From contig JAZNYK010000014.1 of the NCBI GenBank assembly GCA_045594425.1, positions 37,259 to 101,258 on the forward strand: a stretch of 64,000 nt of DNA. The letters are read 5' to 3'. How positions within the stretch are numbered: position 1 is the stretch's first letter; the number at the start of each line of letters is the position of its first letter. The notes under the pieces were generated by a model that saw nothing but the letters and a program-made list of their open reading frames with translations, searched no databases and had not been told where the DNA came from. This document shows positions 49,434 through 58,113 of this stretch, in pieces. Source of the DNA: RGIG1681 sp045594425. Its GTDB lineage: Bacteria; Bacillota; Clostridia; Christensenellales; UBA1242. A program made the translations under genes and the position numbers.

Positions 49434-51563
49434 ATGAAATTTTTGAAAAAAGTATTAATGTTAAGTTTATTTGCATTTGCTTCGCTTTGTTTCATCAATA
49501 TGTCAGCGTTTGGAAAATCTGCAGACGCTGCACCTATTGAAGAAACTGTTTTTCAGTATGTTTCAATTTCAAGAAATGGTTTGCCATTAACAACAGAACA
49601 TTTCAAAACAGTTGAAACCACTTCTTATGCAATAAGCAATGATTCTCTCACAATAAACTTTAAACCATTCACCTATGAATATAGTGTTGACCTTGCTATT
49701 TATGAAAATAACTTTAAAGAAATCAAAACAACTATAGAAATCGAAAAAGATGATTCTGGTGAATTTGTTGAATCTTTCGAAATTTATAATGCTGAAACAC
49801 AAGAATACGTAACATATTATTATAGAATAATTCCAACAACTGGCGTTTTGAATATTTATGATATTTCTCCAACAGAAAATCCTTATGCTTTGCCACTTGT
49901 TGCTTCATCAAGAACATCTCTATTTAATTACACTGACACACCAGAAAGCAGAACAATAACATACACATACGCCTATAACTGGAAGTCTGGTGCACCAGAT
50001 TCTGCTTTCACATTTACAGTTAGAACATCTAACACAAGCACAAGAACTTACACATTCAATCTTTTAAGACCAAAGGTTGAATTTGCAAATGACAACACTG
50101 CAAAACTTTTAAAATTCACCTGCGCTGGACTTGACGCTGGTGAAAGCGGATTTGTTAATGAAACATTAAGAAGAGAACTTGCCTACAATAATGTTCAACT
50201 TGACTTTTTAAACAACAACTACACCGCTATTAACCCACTTTATTTCAAGATTAACTACAATGGTTTCACATACAACTTTGAACTTTATAGTGAAGAATAT
50301 AACTCTGAACAATTGTTATTTGTAAACTATATAGACACAGAAAAAGAATCAAACAACAAATATCTTGCAACTGGAATGTTTTTAGATTCATCTGAAACCC
50401 TTGTTGTTGACACTAACAATAAAGTTTTTGCAATGAATGGTTCTGATTTTAACTATTTTTCAATGTTCTTTACAAAAACCGGAAGATACGGAATTGAAGT
50501 TTATGATTCAACATATATCTTGGGACTAAATGAACCTAATTATTATGAAACTTCATTCTATATCAGAGACCCAGCAAACAGTGCTTTTGAAAACATTTAT
50601 ATTATTGCACAAACTCAAGATGACGAAGGCAAAGATATTGAATATATCGTTAGCACATCAACACTTAACCATAGTGTAAAAACCACTGTCAAAAACTTAA
50701 ATAATCTTGGAACCGATGGAAGTGGCCAAGCAATAACATTGGATAGTGTTATTGACAAAATTGAAATCAAGAAAACAACTTTTGGTGGAAGCACCAACAT
50801 TCCAACATTTAAAGCATATAGTGTTGCAGAAATCAATTCCCTTCTTAAGAATGGCGATTTTGTTTTAACTTTTGACGATGACGCATACTATGAAGTTTCT
50901 ATCTATAAAAAAGGTTCAACAACTGACATTATTTACTATGAATTTACTATTGTAAAACACGCAAAAACAACATTCACAATCCCTTTGGTTGATGAAAATG
51001 GTGAACCTATTTTTGACGAAAAAGGCAAACAAAAATCTGACACATATGAAGCCACAACACCTTTCAAAACTGAAATTATTGACTATTCAAAAAATATTTT
51101 GTCAGACCTTGACCTTAAAATTCAATTCTCAATCAGTTCTATTCCTCACGCAATAACACTTGATAAAACCTACATCAACAACTACACAATCAGTTATGGT
51201 GTGCAACAAGTTTCAATTGAACAATTTGAACCAGAAGTTGAAGAAGGTGAAAAAAAGGTAGACAACCTAAGTCTTAACTTTATGGGTGTTGGTGAACTCA
51301 CTGTTGAAGTTAGCATAAATGGTGGCGAGAAAACCGTTTATAAACTTAACTATGAAGAAAAGAACTTCTCTTTAACTTTCACAGAATACGGCACTTACAC
51401 AGTTAGACTTGTTGACTCTATGGGCACAGAAACAACTGCTGTTTATAGTTTCCAAAAGAAACTCAACACATCTGCAATTGCTCTTCTTGTTTTATCTGGC
51501 ATTATTGCTACAGTAATTGTTTTGTTTGTTCTTAAAGCACGTGGTAAAGTTGCAACAAGATAA
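49434..51563 (+). CDS. Anchored surface protein, beta-rich, unknown family
   Basis: 709 residues: signal peptide (MKFLKKVLMLSLFAFASLCF to about residue 30), a long exported part, one C-terminal membrane helix (SAIALLVLSGIIATVIVLFV) and a short basic tail KARGKVATR. The exported part looks all-beta, with several segments of the form tYxVxVxD...tYxFxI, for example YGTYTVRLVDSMGTE near the end and TGRYGIEVYDST and DDAYYEVSIYKK earlier, suggesting Ig-like modules. I do not recognise a family. AAGGAAG precedes the ATG. Cotranscription with the coupling ATPase makes it a likely component or adhesin of the secretion-like machine. It ends at a strong terminator. Confidence 0.78.
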   Translation: MKFLKKVLMLSLFAFASLCFINMSAFGKSADAAPIEETVFQYVSISRNGLPLTTEHFKTVETTSYAISNDSLTINFKPFTYEYSVDLAIYENNFKEIKTTIEIEKDDSGEFVESFEIYNAETQEYVTYYYRIIPTTGVLNIYDISPTENPYALPLVASSRTSLFNYTDTPESRTITYTYAYNWKSGAPDSAFTFTVRTSNTSTRTYTFNLLRPKVEFANDNTAKLLKFTCAGLDAGESGFVNETLRRELAYNNVQLDFLNNNYTAINPLYFKINYNGFTYNFELYSEEYNSEQLLFVNYIDTEKESNNKYLATGMFLDSSETLVVDTNNKVFAMNGSDFNYFSMFFTKTGRYGIEVYDSTYILGLNEPNYYETSFYIRDPANSAFENIYIIAQTQDDEGKDIEYIVSTSTLNHSVKTTVKNLNNLGTDGSGQAITLDSVIDKIEIKKTTFGGSTNIPTFKAYSVAEINSLLKNGDFVLTFDDDAYYEVSIYKKGSTTDIIYYEFTIVKHAKTTFTIPLVDENGEPIFDEKGKQKSDTYEATTPFKTEIIDYSKNILSDLDLKIQFSISSIPHAITLDKTYINNYTISYGVQQVSIEQFEPEVEEGEKKVDNLSLNFMGVGELTVEVSINGGEKTVYKLNYEEKNFSLTFTEYGTYTVRLVDSMGTETTAVYSFQKKLNTSAIALLVLSGIIATVIVLFVLKARGKVATR

Positions 51564-51571
51564 TATTTTTA

Positions 51572-51606
51572 ACGAAAGATTAACAAAATCTTTCGTTTTT
51601 TTTGTT
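51572..51606 (+). terminator. Terminator of coupling protein unit
   Basis: Stem AACGAAAGATT / AATCTTTCGTT, 5-base loop, then a run of seven T. It marks the right-hand end of the secretion-like locus. Confidence 0.92.
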
Positions 51607-51692
51607 AAAATTTTATTTAAAATCCACTTTCAATATTCCCTAAAATATCCTTTTCCTCACCACAAAAACATATTAATCGCATATACTTTAAT

Positions 51693-52463
51693 ATGGAAAA
51701 AGAGTATATTTTATTTATAGACAGTGGAATCGGAGGGCTGTCAACATTATCAAAATCAATGAGCCGCTTGCCTGCAAACTATATTTATTATGCAGACAAT
51801 GCACACGCACCTTACGGCAATCATTCAAGGTCTGAACTCCTTGAGTTTTTGTGTGAAATCATAAACAAACTATCAAAAAAATACAAATTTCGCATAGTAG
51901 TGCTTGCGTGCAACACTGCTACGACGTGCTGTGTCAGAATTTTAAGAAAAATTTTTAAGAATTTGACAATAATTGGCACCGAACCCGCGTTAAAACTCGC
52001 CAAAAATCAAGGTTTTAACAAAATTTTAGCAATAACAACACCAGCAACTGCAACTCAAAACAAATATTTGTTACTAAAACGGTCACAAAAAACACATATT
52101 ACAACACACAGGGCAACAACTTTAGCAAGTGTTATTGAAGATTATTTTGCAAAGCAAAGTTTTTTGTCATACATAAAATTATTAAAATGTTTATGCTTTA
52201 TTTCACAAAAAGCCCTAAATTTCGACTGTATAGTTCTGGGGTGCACACACTATGTTTTGATAAACAACATCCTTAACAAATTCACCCAAAAGCCTTTAAT
52301 TGACGGTAATGACGGGGTTTGCAAACAAATTGAACAATTCCATAAAAAACTGGTTGCCTATAAAGAAAATTCCCCTTCCGTTGTTTTTAAATTTTCAAAA
52401 TCGACAAATTTCGCTGAAGAAAATTATAAAAAAATATTAAGCCAAATACTTGCAAATCTATAA
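51693..52463 (+). CDS. murI: Glutamate racemase
   Basis: Makes D-glutamate for peptidoglycan. 256 residues with both catalytic cysteines, in VLACNTATTCC (about 70-80) and LGCTHYVLI (about 182-190), the N-terminal FIDSGIGGLSTL and YYADNAHAPYG. The second motif is usually YxGDxxRxPYG, so this copy is somewhat divergent, and the usual ACNTASA is ACNTATT. No ribosome site precedes the ATG; a TATACT at 51682-51687 ends only 5 bases before it, so the message may be leaderless. It is the first housekeeping gene after the secretion-like locus. Confidence 0.9.
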   Translation: MEKEYILFIDSGIGGLSTLSKSMSRLPANYIYYADNAHAPYGNHSRSELLEFLCEIINKLSKKYKFRIVVLACNTATTCCVRILRKIFKNLTIIGTEPALKLAKNQGFNKILAITTPATATQNKYLLLKRSQKTHITTHRATTLASVIEDYFAKQSFLSYIKLLKCLCFISQKALNFDCIVLGCTHYVLINNILNKFTQKPLIDGNDGVCKQIEQFHKKLVAYKENSPSVVFKFSKSTNFAEENYKKILSQILANL

Positions 52464-52511
52464 AAACTGTGGTAAACTTATCGCAGTAATATTGCAAAGG
52501 AGCAAATTAAT

Positions 52512-52796
52512 ATGCCAATTATTAAATCAGCAAAGAAAAGACAAGAAGTAGCAATCAGAAATAACGCTCGTAACAGAAGTGAAAGAAGTGAACTTGCTAC
52601 TGCTATCAAGAAGTTTAACAAGGCTATTGCTAACAAAGACGTTCAATTAGCAGAAAAATTGCTTCCTGAAACTTTCTCAAAAATCGACGAAAGTGTTTCA
52701 AAAGGAATTATTCATAAAAACAAAGCCAACAACAATAAGGCTGGTCTTTCTATTGAACTCACAAAACTCAAGGCTGAACTCGAAACTTCTAAATAG
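52512..52796 (+). CDS. rpsT: 30S ribosomal protein S20
   Basis: 94 residues, strongly basic at the N-terminus: PIIKSAKKRQEVAIRNNARN is the S20 signature, followed by a helical body with SKGIIHKNKANNNKAGL. S20 binds 16S rRNA directly. AAAGGAG lies 9 bases before the ATG, and a terminator follows. The gene is close to holA and comEC, as in Bacillus, but is in the opposite orientation and separated from them by two membrane protein genes. Confidence 0.97.
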   Translation: MPIIKSAKKRQEVAIRNNARNRSERSELATAIKKFNKAIANKDVQLAEKLLPETFSKIDESVSKGIIHKNKANNNKAGLSIELTKLKAELETSK

Positions 52797-52810
52797 TTCA
52801 ATCAATAAAT

Positions 52811-52841
52811 AAAAACACAGAACTTTGGTTCTGTTTTTTTA
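52811..52841 (+). terminator. Terminator of rpsT
   Basis: Stem AACAGAAC-like CAGAAC / GTTCTG with loop TTTG, followed by eight T, 15 bases after the rpsT stop. Confidence 0.9.
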
Positions 52842-52902
52842 TTGTCTAAAAAAAGACTTCCCTATTTCACACTGACATTTTTCAACAAATTTCGCCATAA
52901 CA

Positions 52903-52953
52903 AAAAAACACTTGAACCCAAGAAATCCATACACATAGGTTCAAGTGTTTTTA
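52903..52953. terminator. Terminator of the M28-like gene
   Basis: A long stem AAAACACTTGAACC / GGTTCAAGTGTTTT with a 19-base loop and flanking A and T runs, next to the stop codon of the minus-strand M28-like gene. It can act in both directions. Confidence 0.88.
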
Positions 52954-54351
52954 TTATTTATCTTTTTTATTTTTCTTAACTTTAATTACTTTATCTTTCT
53001 TTATGTCATTTGCAAGAACTTGTCCAACAACTTTTGGAACATTTGCGTCTATTCCTGTTTGGTCAATTGATTCAGAAATTTTTACAACTGATGACAAAAA
53101 TTCAACTTCAACATTTGCATGATATGCTTTTATTGATAATTTGTAATGAATATACATTGCAACCACAATAAACACAACAAGTGCAACGGCGGTTAACCAA
53201 ACAACAAGTTTTTTGTTTGCAAAAATCACATACAACCAATTTGTTGAACCACTTGCATTTGTAGCAGCATTTACAAACCCATCATTTGTGAGGATTGAAC
53301 TAACTGATTTATAAACATCAAACAAGTTTTCTGTAACACAATCAAATCCAAATTTTTCTGTGATGTATTCAACTGTATCATTTTGAGTGTATGCAACAAC
53401 TTCTTTGCCTGAATATTCTTGACGACCCACAACAATCTGACCTTCATAGTCACCCGCAAAGATATTCATTGTAACGATGCCTCGTTTCATAAATTTAACA
53501 TTCTCTGAATTCATTGCAATATGTTCATAGTCAAAACCAAGTTCATTTTCAACACCAAGAATAATCTTGTTTAAGTTTGTTATTTTCACTTGTTCAATAT
53601 TTAATTTTTTATCTCTTGCAACACTTGTAACAAACTTTGAAAATTCTGTTTCAATTTCATCACTATAAAAATAAATATTTTCTCCAAGTGCAACATTGTC
53701 TAAATTTATCACACACAAGATATTTTTAGCATCTTCATCAGAAATGCCTTGAGCATAAATATTTGCACCAGCATTAGATGACTCACTAGCACCGTAGAAA
53801 ACAAACTCTACATCAAAATCAACTTCGCCGTATGGAAAATACTTTGCCATTGCCAAAAGAGATGCAACACTTCCTGCACTGGTGTTAACACCTTCAGTGT
53901 TTACGTGTTCGTAATAATAACCATCTTCGCTGATTTTGTATGCAACTGCATCATAATTACAGGTTAAAATGACCTTTTTTGCGTTTTCTTTATTGGTTTT
54001 ATGCTCAAAAATAATATTTTGTGAAGTTTCATAAAGCCCACTGAAGTCTGATTCGAAAGTAAATGTTTGAACACCATTTTCAACATAAGAATTATTCTTT
54101 GGCGAAAGCGATGTTTTTTCTGATAAATACTTTTTTATGTATTCAGCAGCCTTTTTTTCAGACTCGCTACCAGCAAGTCTTTCATTAAATTTTAAAAACT
54201 CTGCAAAAATTGAATTTGTTTCACTCGCAAAATCCGTGTATGACACAAACACTTGTGACGTTGCAAACGCAGATTTACTGCTTTGTAACATTAGTGGAAC
54301 AAGCACTATCGAAAGCAACAAGCACATTAAAAATTTCATTATTTTTTTCAT
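52954..54351 (-). CDS. M28 peptidase-like membrane protein, probably inactive
   Basis: 465 residues: signal peptide (MKKIMKFLMCLLLSIVLVPL), an extracytoplasmic domain with the order of landmarks of M28 zinc aminopeptidases, one membrane helix near 375-397 (LVVWLTAVALVVFIVVAMYI) and a 70-residue basic cytoplasmic tail. The metal sites are mostly lost: HYD is CNYDAV (about 130), GANDNASG is GVNTSAGS (about 153), the EE pair is GASESSNAG (one Glu left, about 184), NLD is kept (about 213), and the last His motif is SENVKF (about 279). This implies a binding or structural role rather than proteolysis. It overlaps the upstream membrane gene by 4 bases (ATGA), so the two products probably work together. 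Assignment to the M28 fold is moderately sure. Confidence 0.75.
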   Translation of the reverse strand: MKKIMKFLMCLLLSIVLVPLMLQSSKSAFATSQVFVSYTDFASETNSIFAEFLKFNERLAGSESEKKAAEYIKKYLSEKTSLSPKNNSYVENGVQTFTFESDFSGLYETSQNIIFEHKTNKENAKKVILTCNYDAVAYKISEDGYYYEHVNTEGVNTSAGSVASLLAMAKYFPYGEVDFDVEFVFYGASESSNAGANIYAQGISDEDAKNILCVINLDNVALGENIYFYSDEIETEFSKFVTSVARDKKLNIEQVKITNLNKIILGVENELGFDYEHIAMNSENVKFMKRGIVTMNIFAGDYEGQIVVGRQEYSGKEVVAYTQNDTVEYITEKFGFDCVTENLFDVYKSVSSILTNDGFVNAATNASGSTNWLYVIFANKKLVVWLTAVALVVFIVVAMYIHYKLSIKAYHANVEVEFLSSVVKISESIDQTGIDANVPKVVGQVLANDIKKDKVIKVKKNKKDK

Positions 54352-54914
54352 GACAACACCTCCACAATCGAACTGATTATTGTAAGTGCTTCATAAATAA
54401 ACACTGGATAACTAAAACATTTAAACACAAAGTGTCCAATGATTGGTTCTGCATATGTTTTATTCAAATGATTAGCATAAACAATAAGCACAATAAGCGT
54501 TACCACCAAATCAAAAAACAATGCGTATGAATGCAAGTATGGAAACAAGAAACTTAAATTTACAAAAATTCCATAAAACACATTTCTGTATGTGAAGAAC
54601 GCCCTTGTTTCAACTTTTAATTTGTTTGCGGGAACAATAAATGAATATATCTTAAATCCCAAAAACCATCTGTATAAAAAGAATATAATTTCAAAAATAA
54701 TCCAGTAACTCAAAGCCTCTGCTAAAATCATTATCACAACAGATGACCTTGATGCTGAATCAAACAAACCACCAAACCCAAAATAGAAATTGCTTGCAAC
54801 CATGCTTGTTGCTGGATAAATGCTTATCCAAACAAACGAAATAAACAAAAGCAATTTATAAACCCATGCATGCTTAACTTGAGTTTGCTGACCTAGCATA
54901 ATATTATTTGTCAT
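54348..54914 (-). CDS. Multi-spanning membrane protein, unknown
   Basis: 188 residues, about four or five hydrophobic segments (KLLLFISFVWISIYPATSMV, VIMILAEALSYWIIFEIIFF, VFYGIFVNLSFLFPYLHSYA, FDLVVTLIVLIVYANHL, and a weaker one at the C-terminus). No family recognised. It starts inside the end of holA (11-base overlap) and ends overlapping the M28-like gene start (ATGA), so holA, this gene and the M28-like gene are one coupled message. The tight link to the degenerate M28 protein suggests a two-part membrane complex. Confidence 0.72.
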   Translation of the reverse strand: MTNNIMLGQQTQVKHAWVYKLLLFISFVWISIYPATSMVASNFYFGFGGLFDSASRSSVVIMILAEALSYWIIFEIIFFLYRWFLGFKIYSFIVPANKLKVETRAFFTYRNVFYGIFVNLSFLFPYLHSYALFFDLVVTLIVLIVYANHLNKTYAEPIIGHFVFKCFSYPVFIYEALTIISSIVEVLS

Positions 54915-55893
54915 TTTGTCCTCTTATGTTTAGTATATTAAAAACTATTGTTTTTATTGCAATATTTTCTTTCATCTCGCCGACTTTTATTTTTCTTTCA
55001 TAATCTGCAATCATATCAACAATTTGTTTGAGTTGTTTTGGTGAAAAACACGTTACTTGATTTTTCAACATTTTTATCGCAAATTCTTTAACACCTAAAA
55101 GACTTGCAAGTTCTGATGTTGTTTTATCTTTGTTGATTGATACAAACAATGCCCTTCTGTAATTGTTAAAGAGTGGTGACATTATCAAAAATGCTGACCC
55201 TGCTTTAACCGTGAAACTCTCAACCAAATTTATTGCATTTTCTGCATCTTGTTTTGCAATAAACTCTGCAAGTTCATAAATTTGATATTCTTTATCTTGA
55301 ACAACAAATTCTTCAACAATATCTGCAGTTAACACTTTTGTGTCAAAAACATAGGCTGTGAGTTTTTCAAGTTCATTCGTAATTCTTGCCATATCACTGC
55401 CACAAAACATAATAAGTTTATCAATGGCATCTTCAGAAGATTGTATGGCATTTTTTGCCAAAACATTTTTAACAAATGCTGAAATCGTTTTCGCATCTAT
55501 CTTTGAACAGTCAATCGTTGTAAGTTCAGACATCCCCTTAAAAAAGTCTGCACTATCAGGATTAAAAAACACAAGAATCGTTGATTCGAGCGGATGCTTT
55601 GCATAATTTTGAATGACTTGATATTCATTTTTATTTTTTGTTGGTGAAAAGTTCTTTACAATAACAAGCCTGTATAAATCACCAAATGGATACATATTTG
55701 CAGAATCAACAATATCCTTTGCTGAAACCTGTTCACCAGAAATTGTAACAGTGTTCATGTCTTTGATAGTAATTTGCAACGCATCCTCAATTTTTTTTAA
55801 GGCATCATAACACAAATACCTATCATCCCCTGTTATCAAATAGGTCTTTTCAATTTTTGTTTTAAGTTGTGATTTTAATTCTACATATTTCAT
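54904..55893 (-). CDS. holA: DNA polymerase III subunit delta
   Basis: The clamp-loader subunit that opens the sliding clamp. 329 residues with the family landmarks: TYLITGDDRYLCYDALKKI at the start, VIVKNFSPTKN, STILVFFNPDSADFFKG, the ARITNELEKLTAY helix near 170-185 and a C-terminal helical collar domain. No Walker A motif, as expected for delta. It lies between comEC and rpsT, conserved synteny in Firmicutes (yqeN in Bacillus), although two extra genes separate it from rpsT here. Confidence 0.92.
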   Translation of the reverse strand: MKYVELKSQLKTKIEKTYLITGDDRYLCYDALKKIEDALQITIKDMNTVTISGEQVSAKDIVDSANMYPFGDLYRLVIVKNFSPTKNKNEYQVIQNYAKHPLESTILVFFNPDSADFFKGMSELTTIDCSKIDAKTISAFVKNVLAKNAIQSSEDAIDKLIMFCGSDMARITNELEKLTAYVFDTKVLTADIVEEFVVQDKEYQIYELAEFIAKQDAENAINLVESFTVKAGSAFLIMSPLFNNYRRALFVSINKDKTTSELASLLGVKEFAIKMLKNQVTCFSPKQLKQIVDMIADYERKIKVGEMKENIAIKTIVFNILNIRGQNDK

Positions 55894-55966
55894 AAAACAC
55901 CTATCTTGCTAAATTATATCAAAGAAAACATTCTTTGTCTAGTTCATTTTAAACAAACAAATATTG

Positions 55967-57508
55967 CTACACAAACATCAAAAGACCAATAGCCACAAGC
56001 AATGACGTTGAAGTGATAACCTTCGCTCTTTTATTTGCAAAAAAATAATCACTTAAAACAAACATAAACAAAAACATCAAAACCATAACAAGAACAGGAA
56101 TATTTCTAAACACAAGATTCATTCCTAGACGTGCAACCCAAGCATTAAATTTCACAACAACATCCATCAAATAACCAAAGCCTAAATTAATAAAACTCAT
56201 AAACGGAAAGATTGCAGATAATATCACACCAACAACCAAAATATTAAAAGCAAATGTTGCTATTGGAACCGCTATCATATTTGCAAATATTCCAAGCAAA
56301 GGATATCTTCCAAAATAATAAATGTTTGTAAAAAGTAAACCTATTTGAACAGAAACATTAACAGCAAGCACATTTGAAAATTTATCATAGAACACTTTAT
56401 CAAAAATTCTCTTAATCGGATCAGACATCAAAATTATTGAAAGCACTGCAGAAAAACTTAGCACAAATGAAACATTAAACATTTCGAGAGGATTAATCAA
56501 AAGAACAACAACAGCAATAAGAGATAAAACTGACAAATTGTCATAAGCCTTACCTCTTAAAAGTGCATACAGTGAAAAGAGCGCCATTAAACTTGCTCTT
56601 ATAACAGAAACTGAAAAATTACACAAGTAACAATAAAACAACAAGAACATGAATGAAATAATCAAGTTGAGTTTCACACCAACTTTCATCTTCTTAAGCA
56701 AAAAGCCAAACAACAATATTATTATCGAAACGTGCAAACCACTAACCGCAAGCAAGTGAGCAATTCCAGTGGCTCTGAAAGAATCTTTCAAATCTTCATG
56801 CAAAACTGATGTATCGCCAAACAACATTGCATAAGCAACATCCGGATATTTCATTTCACTATCACTCAAACTATTAAACACACCAGCATGAATTTTATCT
56901 CGTAAAGAATCATCAACATCACCAGTAAGTGAAATATTATAAAACGCAGAGTATCCACTTGCAACAATTCCCTTATTTAAATATCTGACGGAACGAGACA
57001 CATCTTCTTCTAGATTATAAAATTTTAAATTTGTTTCAACAGATAAATATGTTCCTGCTGAAAATTTTGATAAATCTAAATTTTCTGGATTCGTATAAAT
57101 TGCAACCATTCCATCAACATCAATTTCATTATCCAAATGCTTAATTAAAACATCATCCAAAACAAGTTCTAAACTTCCATATGATGTTAATTTGTAACCA
57201 CCACTTAATTTACCATAAATAATAACATCTTCATTATTTAAACATAAATTTCGATTAAAATGAAAACTTTTTGCATAAATTGAAATAAATGGAATTGCAA
57301 TAACAAATAAAGAAATTGCAAAAATTTTAATTAATTTATATTTAAAAATCATGAATAAAACAACAAATATCAAAGACAATGAAACACAAATAATAAACAA
57401 GATTAACCTAGTTTTCTGCACATGAAAAACATAAGTTGCTAAACCTGTAGCAACCAACATCAAAATAGCAAGCAACAAAAATAACCTAAAATTAAACAAT
57501 CTTTTCAT
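55967..57508 (-). CDS. comEC: ComEC/Rec2 family channel protein lacking the C-terminal hydrolase domain
   Basis: The ComEC family forms the inner-membrane channel for transforming DNA. The 513-residue product has an N-terminal DUF4131-type part (three membrane segments then a beta-rich soluble domain, about 80-210) and the Competence domain with the hallmark ATGIAHLLAVSGLHVSII (about 240-258) and several more membrane segments. Typical ComEC is 700-800 residues because of a C-terminal metallo-beta-lactamase-like domain; here the frame stops right after the last membrane helix with no HxHxDH motif. No continuation is visible downstream before holA. Whether it still takes up DNA is open; it is followed by holA 73 bases on. 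Confidence 0.85.
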   Translation of the reverse strand: MKRLFNFRLFLLLAILMLVATGLATYVFHVQKTRLILFIICVSLSLIFVVLFMIFKYKLIKIFAISLFVIAIPFISIYAKSFHFNRNLCLNNEDVIIYGKLSGGYKLTSYGSLELVLDDVLIKHLDNEIDVDGMVAIYTNPENLDLSKFSAGTYLSVETNLKFYNLEEDVSRSVRYLNKGIVASGYSAFYNISLTGDVDDSLRDKIHAGVFNSLSDSEMKYPDVAYAMLFGDTSVLHEDLKDSFRATGIAHLLAVSGLHVSIIILLFGFLLKKMKVGVKLNLIISFMFLLFYCYLCNFSVSVIRASLMALFSLYALLRGKAYDNLSVLSLIAVVVLLINPLEMFNVSFVLSFSAVLSIILMSDPIKRIFDKVFYDKFSNVLAVNVSVQIGLLFTNIYYFGRYPLLGIFANMIAVPIATFAFNILVVGVILSAIFPFMSFINLGFGYLMDVVVKFNAWVARLGMNLVFRNIPVLVMVLMFLFMFVLSDYFFANKRAKVITSTSLLVAIGLLMFV

Positions 57509-57931
57509 AATCTTTTTCTTCTGTATTTAATTTTAAAAAATGCAAAATATTATTATTGTTTCAATGTTTTGCATATATTTTTCATTATTTTTAAATATAA
57601 TTTGCGGTTTTTATTATTTGTTGTAATTATTAATAATTGATCAAATTTTAACAAGCCCTGCAAAATTCAAAACCAAAATTACTTCAATATTAAATACATT
57701 TTTATTATAATAAATATTTTTAAAACTTGCAACAATTCATATTTATAAAAACAACCCCAAGAATTTCCACAAATGTAACAGTTATAAAATTAAAACCATT
57801 TAGTAAAATTAATTTTTTATACTCACAACTATTTGGTCATCTGAATAGAATATTATTTTTTAATATATAACTTCTCGTTTTATGATTATAAAGGTATAAC
57901 CCAACTTTATTTCACTAAAACATTTTTGCGT
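57509..57931. other. Gene-free AT-rich gap
   Basis: About 420 bases upstream of comEC with very high A+T and many homopolymer runs. I see no coding frame with a ribosome site, no RNA gene fold and no convincing repeat. It may hold the comEC promoter, but no clear pair of -35 and -10 boxes stands out. Confidence 0.6.
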
Positions 57932-57964
57932 AAAAAAAAAGAAGAACATATGTTCTTCTTTTTT
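57932..57964 (-). terminator. Terminator of tRNA-Glu
   Basis: Perfect 18-base palindrome GAAGAACATATGTTCTTC flanked by A9 and T6, four bases from the 3-prime end of the tRNA gene on the minus strand. Confidence 0.88.
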
Positions 57965-57967
57965 CAT

Positions 57968-58042
57968 TGGTAGCACCACGGAGAATCGAACTCCGGTCTC
58001 ACGCGTGAGAGGCGTGCGTCCTGACCGCTAGACTATGATGCC
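57968..58042 (-). tRNA. tRNA-Glu (anticodon CTC)
   Basis: A 75-base cloverleaf. Acceptor stem GGCATCA / TGGTGCT, anticodon stem CACGC / GCGTG around loop CTCTCAC (anticodon CTC, reads GAG), T arm CGGAG TTCGATT CTCCG, encoded CCA end. The acceptor has two G-U pairs. The gene stands alone with its own terminator; it is not next to the secretion-like locus and shows no sign of being an integration site. Confidence 0.93.
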
Positions 58043-58113
58043 ATATAAAACACGTGTATTATAACACGCACGTGTTATTTTTGCAATAACTTTTTTGTTA
58101 TTGGTCTAGATAA

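Noticed and set aside
14992..51563. The locus as an integrative conjugative element or prophage
   Set aside because: No integrase, relaxase, capsid, or replication gene, no flanking direct repeats that I can see, and no tRNA at either edge.
57968..58042. tRNA-Glu as an attachment site for a mobile element
   Set aside because: Genes on both sides are ordinary, and no partial copy of the tRNA 3-prime end was noticed nearby.
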